From DLKC01 sp002478885 (GTDB lineage Bacteria; Bacteroidota; Bacteroidia; Chitinophagales; Chitinophagaceae): DNA of 64,000 bases. Below the pieces are notes generated by a model. That model did not search any database. It had not been told where the DNA came from and saw only the letters and a program-made list of their open reading frames with translations. The stretch is from NCBI GenBank assembly GCA_046329585.1, contig JAXLUI010000001.1, positions 124,001 through 188,000 on the forward strand, in the 5' to 3' direction. The first letter of the stretch is position 1. Each line of letters starts with the position of its first letter. Position numbers and translations under genes: made by a program. Positions 61,101-64,000 of this stretch are shown here, piece by piece.

Positions 61101-61761
61101 AATTAAATTGGGCGACTCAACCATTGGTAATGATGCAGGAACAGCAGCGTATGGCGATGGCACTGGCTATCTCAGGCACCACATCGATGGAAGAAACGTG
61201 CAACCTTCTATGGGTAACATCAATGTTACAGTAACTAAAAAAGTGAATGGCAATTTTCCTGGCGTTTCCTATGGAGCTGTGTACTGGCAATATTTTGAAG
61301 ACGCAGACAAAGTGACTTCTGCCAATAACGCATCGCCTTTCTTCATATCAAAACAGTTGTTCATCGAACAAAATACTGACAAAGGCAAAGTGCTTCGGCA
61401 GATCAATGCGGACAATGAATTGAAAGTTGGCGACAAAATAATCATTCGCCTTGTCATCAAATGCGACCGCGATATGGAATACATTCATCTTAAAGATATG
61501 CGTGCATCAGCGATGGAACCTGACAACGTATTAAGTGAGTACAAATGGCAGGACGGAGTTGGTTACTATCAAAGCACGAAAGATGCCTCAACCAATTTCT
61601 TTATCAGCAACATCAGCAAAGGAACTTATGTGCTAGAATACCCGGTTCATCTCACACACAGTGGATCTTTTACCACCGGTATCGCCGGTATTCAATGCAT
61701 GTATGCCCCGGCCTATGCCGCACACAGCGATGGAATACGCATCAACGTGCAACCGCAATAA
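55162..61761 (+). CDS. Alpha-2-macroglobulin-like protein with embedded SusC-type regulatory and plug domain
   Basis: A 2199-residue exported protein with a signal peptide (MRRELLLLVLIAFCCSATAQ). A helical N-terminal region of about 300 residues is followed by macroglobulin domains; MG2 begins near 'DRSIYRPGQTVYFKG' (607-621). Residues about 1210-1390 are unrelated: a carboxypeptidase-regulatory-like domain ('GVVKSMRDKEPVAGVTVLAK') and a TonB-receptor plug with the SusC signature LNEVVVTGYG (1288-1297) and 'EFVTVLKGAEAVNIYGTSAASG'. The alpha-2-macroglobulin core resumes, with the thioester-type motif CAEQ at Cys1639 and a receptor-binding-like C-terminus ('HLKDMRASAMEP'). Macroglobulins trap proteases in the periplasm or at the surface. 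A tandem paralogue follows. Confidence 0.9.
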   Translation: MRRELLLLVLIAFCCSATAQHAEDFRQAWHTIDSLMVEKDLPASALAKVDSLYKAAKEQHRDDEMIKAVVYKLSIDSKITEHNINVTYRLLWNEMKDATTPVTKAVLQALLADKINKLYTQNIWQNQNRKTVPGNKDSDITSWSNEQLVAATDSLYEESLSQESLLRNINISAYAGIVLSGNTPGIRTTLYDVLAHQALDYYKTGLRYITEPAYAFKLTDKNCLAVTDDFIKAGFSSKDSASHLLKSIHLFQQLLAFHHNDLNAEAFVDVAIERILWVNTFGSFDNKDVLYVNALQDIAAKYAKTRSAAEAWFLLADRESQKADSYKPTGDSLNRYGYIKAKTTILERFKAMPDHCLGNDEMNALLHRITSPELNTVAENNNVAGQPFRLLVKYRNVDTLYAKVLSQQDVNKTARKKTYNKWRDLPAVKALQTFEQWLPKTNDYQEHSVEVKIDALPVGDYSILFSNSKDFNNDKDKLVLQTLSVSELAYMHNEYDYFVVNRETGHPVKDVKVRGTIEVKRKGKDDWKTKKIKPVYTDSNGHIALPVDLKNKNRYGDADLQFSKGKEVLYSFDRAFGYSYSNSEDEDDDEDDSTYEDDNSFVHFFTDRSIYRPGQTVYFKGIVLTKDRKTRKEKLYRYPDSAEIDLNDANGKMIDSMFVKVNEYGSFSGKFRLPQNALTGEFSIDSYDFMDGEIEFNVEEYKRPTFYMEFDGIKTAYRVKDTITISGYIKAYAGNAVDNAKLTYNVERSASFPYPYLFWKTRRPYSGTEEIATGSVDVDANGKFEIRFVAMPDSSVDKNSEPFFNFSVDISVTDANGETREGKTNINIGYKSLLLQITVPGIADAGNFQNIFVTTKNCAGENVPANVLLKVSKLKVPSKAYRTRQWERPDQFIFDKAAYQNYFPNDEYEAEADYHEWVKMPAEVLDTFNTATSSAFRIKQPLLQGWYCVEATTKDNDGMEVKDVRYFQLYDMDEPGLPSPQVNFSKVLNNSGLSGDRMQLMLGTSESDVFAIQKLTRQGTDTTGSLNYINLDNGKQKLTYVLKPTDKDNLGMFYAFIKHNCFYTGGMQVYINDALKNLQITYSTYRNKTEPGSKETWSVQVTNPANSKTDAEVLTAMYDASLDQFKKHEWEIPVSERRTYIRNEWQADNFGRQSSDANMLPGFIITETKQYAKLGKSITDFVSGYQPLSTRPAAIKTAFSFPENTPANYLRILGVVKSMRDKEPVAGVTVLAKNNSIGTTTNAAGEFALAVPPNTESLIMSSVGFQSLEVRLDKTTVQAFLKEQSSNLNEVVVTGYGSALKKDLTGSVAGIQVQALSDTVSFKMKIRGIASVADANTLLVIVDGVVVDKKIGDINTSDIEFVTVLKGAEAVNIYGTSAASGAILVTTKEYALRNGNKKDETPVLRVRKNFNETAFFLSQLHADSSGKFTFSFTMPDALTQWKWMTLAHTKDLQFGLRNENIVTQKTLMVQPNLPRFFTQDDTLLLTTRISNLSDSVVAGSAYVAFFDATTNQQLSNFAKAIDEQQVFKVEAGRTTTIKFPVYIPTGIIKPVTIRVIASAGKYSDGEENTLPVLSNRTLVTASLPLFMKTGGAKNFKFNKLVTNTSSTASTESLTVEYTPDPIWACITSLPYLMEFPHECAEQTFNRFYANELSSYIIATHPAIKKVLEKWRTDSTAQLGSLVTNPELKQVLLNETPWVFDAGNETQQRNNLVRLLDTTENDKQAVAALQKLKQMQKKDGGFAWFTGGQSDRYITQYILTGIARLKKMYAVPENAQAIIDDISSKALTYLDKRTSDDFEAMLKRKVDLSANLLDPITVQYWYMRSMFGSENENGFPEKAFRFARVQAEKYWATQSPYMQGMLAIALNNLFPVIKPLTKVRNTQLDIVNSLKENAVSDSVKGTSWKINDGYHWYESPVEMQSLLIEAFDEIIPGDSIIIAMKQWLIMNKQTNNWSTTRATADACTALLSGDIGIPLQSTVVSIKLGDSTIGNDAGTAAYGDGTGYLRHHIDGRNVQPSMGNINVTVTKKVNGNFPGVSYGAVYWQYFEDADKVTSANNASPFFISKQLFIEQNTDKGKVLRQINADNELKVGDKIIIRLVIKCDRDMEYIHLKDMRASAMEPDNVLSEYKWQDGVGYYQSTKDASTNFFISNISKGTYVLEYPVHLTHSGSFTTGIAGIQCMYAPAYAAHSDGIRINVQPQ

Positions 61762-62098
61762 ATTTTACAAAAGCTTTTTCATTCGCCAATTGTGTTTTAT
61801 GTTGCCGGCTGCAGTTTTTCATGGCATCGGCTCTTGCGTCGCACTCTTGTACGGTAGCATACAAATCAGAAAAAGCCATAGTCCGCATTTATCATTTGCC
61901 GAAGCAGTTGCGGTTTGCGTCTTTGCAGAATTCCGTTCAAACCGCATAAGAGTGCGACGCAACAGTTGATGAGGGCAGTGCAAAAGCCCGGACACAAAAA
62001 TTACTCGCTGTTTTTAAAATATAGCATGCGGGCTTTATGCATTTTCTTTAGCATTGCATCCTCCTAATATCACTAAATTGTGTCACCAATTTTTTTTC
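61762..62098. other. Intergenic interval between the tandem macroglobulin genes
   Basis: About 337 bp. It contains an inverted pair of the dispersed repeat, and AAAGCCCG (61983-61990) with CGGGCTTT (62029-62036), a wide and weak hairpin. ORFs crossing from the upstream gene (61545-61949, 61661-61969) are rejected. Confidence 0.55.
61833..61963. repeat. Inverted pair of dispersed 20-bp repeats upstream of the second macroglobulin gene
   Basis: Forward copy 61833-61852 (CTTGCGTCGCACTCTTGTAC) and reverse copy 61944-61963 (plus strand GCATAAGAGTGCGACGCAAC), 91 bp apart. Orientation and spacing closely match the pair at 54913-55047. Confidence 0.9.
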
Positions 62099-64000
62099 AT
62101 GAAAAGGATATTGCTGTTTGTTTTTTTGCTGACCGGGTTTGCTAAAACGATTTTTGCTCAATCAAAAGACTCCACATACAAAAAACAATGGGCGGAGATC
62201 GATTCACTGGTACTTGAAAAAGGTTTGCCAAAATCTGCCTTGAAAAATACAAATGCTTTGTATACGCAAGCCAAAGCAGAAAAGCAGCAAGATGAAGCAA
62301 TTAAAGCGCTGCTTTACAGGCTGGCACTCGAACCACAGGTAACAGAAACCGATGTTAATAAGCAGATCGCGTCCATTAGTGAAGAAATCGCTGCCGCTGG
62401 TGATGAAGCCGAAGCAGCCGTGCTGAACACCATACTGGCAGCTGTGTACGAGGATTTTTTCAACAATAACTCCTACCGTTTCTACAACAGGGCCGCAACA
62501 AAAAAATTCGCCAAAGCGGATGTTAATACCTGGAGTGCGGATGATTTTAACGATACCATTAGCAGTCTTTATAATAAAGCAATGACTGCTGCAGCCATAT
62601 TACAACAGCAACCGGCAAACAGGTTTGAAGCACTGGTAATAAAAGGCAATGCCGGAAACCTTCGCCCGACATTATATGATTTGCTTGCACATAAAGCGTT
62701 AGACTTTTACAAAAACAGCAATCGCTTTGTTACAAAGCCGTCGTTTGCATATGAGATAACTGCGCCAGCAGCCCTGGCTCCTGCTGATGAATTTATCATA
62801 CATCGCTTTTCATCCGTTGACAGTGCTTCTAATTTGCTACAGGCACTTTTACTATTTCAGCAACTAACGAAATTCCACAGCAAAGATGTTGATCCGTCTG
62901 CCTATATCGATATAGATATCGAACGCCTTGAATGGGTAAAAGAAAATAGTACAATCAATGAAACGGATTCATTATATAAAATTGCACTCGAAGCGATCAC
63001 CGCAACTTTCCCGGACAATGCAGCAACATCGCAGGCATGGTATCTTTTGATAAAAATTGTCGCGGACAAGGCGGCTGAATACAATCCGTTTGGCGATACT
63101 ACGCATCGCTACGGTTATGTAAAAGCAAAACAACAGATCGAAGAAAGATTGACAAAGCAACCAGCTAAATCAGAAGGCAACAGCAACATGCAGCAGTTGC
63201 TCAATGAAATTGTAAAGAAAGAATTAAAAACACAGGTAGAGAATGTAAATGTGCCAGGCCAGCCCTTCAGGATGTACGTTCAATACCGGAATGTGCAAAC
63301 AATGCATCTTCGCATTATTAACGCCGCGGCGCTTGCCGGGATGCCCGGTACGGATCAATATGAAGAAGGCTACTGGAAAGCTGTTACCCAATTGCCTTAC
63401 CTGACATCATCTATTCAACAACTACCTGATACAAAGGATTACCAGCAACATGCCACTGAGATAAAAATTGATCCGCTTGAGCCTGGCAGTTACGCAATAC
63501 TGGCTTCATCATCTGCCAATTTTAATGACAGCACCGATAAACTTATGCTGCAACGGTTTGATGTATCTGGCATCAGTTATATTGCCAGCAACGCCGACTA
63601 TTTTATACTGAACAGGGAAACCGGTCAGCCATTAAAAAATGTAAAAGTGAAGTATGAATTCCTCCAATGGGATTACAAGGAAAGAGAATTTGTTGTAAGT
63701 AATTCAGGCAGCCTGTTGCCAGATGCCAACGGCTTTGTTACCCTGAAAGATCGTATAAAAGGAAATGACAGGAATTATGCGCTCACCATTTACCAGGGCA
63801 AGGACTCTTTGAAGACCAACCAGGATAACCGCTATGTTCCTTACAACAACGAAAAAGACGACAAAACAACGCCACCTGATTTTGAAAAAAGGCATACCCA
63901 GTTCTATTTCTTTACCGACAGAAGTATTTACCGGCCCGGGCAAACCGTTTATTTCAAGGCGATTGCTGTAACAAAAAATCAACAAACAGGCAAACCAATG
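62099..64000 (+). CDS. Second alpha-2-macroglobulin-like protein, N-terminal part (runs off right edge)
   Basis: The first 634 codons of a gene starting at ATG 62099; the rest is beyond the window. The signal peptide is MKRILLFVFLLTGFAKTIFA. The N-terminal helical region aligns with the preceding gene: 'QWAEIDSLVLEKGLPKSALK' against 'AWHTIDSLMVEKDLPASALA', and 'LRPTLYDLLAHKALDFYK' against 'IRTTLYDVLAHQALDYYK'. The MG2 start 'DRSIYRPGQTVYFKA' is just before the edge. The two genes are tandem paralogues. Whether this copy also has the plug segment or thioester cannot be seen. Confidence 0.9.
   Translation, partial: MKRILLFVFLLTGFAKTIFAQSKDSTYKKQWAEIDSLVLEKGLPKSALKNTNALYTQAKAEKQQDEAIKALLYRLALEPQVTETDVNKQIASISEEIAAAGDEAEAAVLNTILAAVYEDFFNNNSYRFYNRAATKKFAKADVNTWSADDFNDTISSLYNKAMTAAAILQQQPANRFEALVIKGNAGNLRPTLYDLLAHKALDFYKNSNRFVTKPSFAYEITAPAALAPADEFIIHRFSSVDSASNLLQALLLFQQLTKFHSKDVDPSAYIDIDIERLEWVKENSTINETDSLYKIALEAITATFPDNAATSQAWYLLIKIVADKAAEYNPFGDTTHRYGYVKAKQQIEERLTKQPAKSEGNSNMQQLLNEIVKKELKTQVENVNVPGQPFRMYVQYRNVQTMHLRIINAAALAGMPGTDQYEEGYWKAVTQLPYLTSSIQQLPDTKDYQQHATEIKIDPLEPGSYAILASSSANFNDSTDKLMLQRFDVSGISYIASNADYFILNRETGQPLKNVKVKYEFLQWDYKEREFVVSNSGSLLPDANGFVTLKDRIKGNDRNYALTIYQGKDSLKTNQDNRYVPYNNEKDDKTTPPDFEKRHTQFYFFTDRSIYRPGQTVYFKAIAVTKNQQTGKPM

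Noticed and set aside
61545..61969. Two overlapping plus-strand ORFs at the end of the first macroglobulin gene
   Set aside because: They are alternate frames of the macroglobulin 3' end running into intergenic repeat sequence.

Overview
The window reads as chromosome of a Bacteroidota bacterium, most likely a member of the Chitinophagia/Chitinophagaceae (an inference from gene content, not a database match). Supporting signs are a protein with a type IX secretion C-terminal sorting domain, SusC-like carboxypeptidase-regulatory/plug sequence, ECF sigma and LytTR regulators, several Bacteroidota-type lipoproteins, the rpmB-rpmG-DUF4295 cluster near ftsY, type B L31, and promoters matching the Bacteroidota pattern TTTG-N(20)-TAnnTTTG (best before rpmE2, ndk and gyrA). 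No rRNA, tRNA, IS element, prophage or CRISPR array was seen.

Layout. 1-5.3 kb: start of a CcoI/FixI-like copper ATPase running off the left edge, an 11-bp tandem-repeat array, then rpmE2, serA, pdhA, a membrane TPR protein and ribH. 5.5-9.6 kb: a minus-strand ECF sigma operon (sigma factor, membrane-anchored partner with a barrel-like C-terminus, LVIVD lipoprotein, small barrel-like protein). 9.7-20.6 kb: cell-surface and envelope genes (T9SS kelch-type protein, RRM protein, DUF2911-TPR protein, flippase, M1 aminopeptidase, peptide-binding lipoprotein, exported intradiol dioxygenase). 20.7-29 kb: a recF-LytS-LytTR overlapping operon, an AT-rich orphan gene next to an integron-attC-like inverted repeat, a TPR protein, and gyrA. 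29-43.6 kb: mostly housekeeping genes (saccharopine dehydrogenase family, sirtuin, EVE protein, M57 protease, ftsY, ribosomal proteins, FKBP, NrnA-like, ndk, TraB-like, msrA).

43.7-47.5 kb holds the most system-like locus: four overlapping genes encoding a UbiA-type prenyltransferase, a type III polyketide synthase with intact Cys-His-Asn triad, a SAM methyltransferase and an FAD oxidoreductase. This set is able in principle to make a prenylated, methylated and oxidised phenolic or quinone lipid. 47.7-54.9 kb: DegP/HtrA, LuxC-family acyl-CoA reductase divergent from a ferredoxin, a possible small RNA, mutS and a HAD phosphatase. 55.1 kb to the right edge: two tandem alpha-2-macroglobulin-like genes. 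The first has a SusC-style regulatory and TonB-plug segment embedded in the middle of the protein.

Across the whole window a 20-bp dispersed repeat (consensus GTTGCGTCGCACTCTTGTAC) occurs 17 times, plus two diverged copies. All are intergenic except one that overlaps the 5' end of a lipoprotein gene. Three sites are inverted pairs, and two of these lie just upstream of the two alpha-2-macroglobulin genes. This looks like an undescribed REP-like or MITE-like family.
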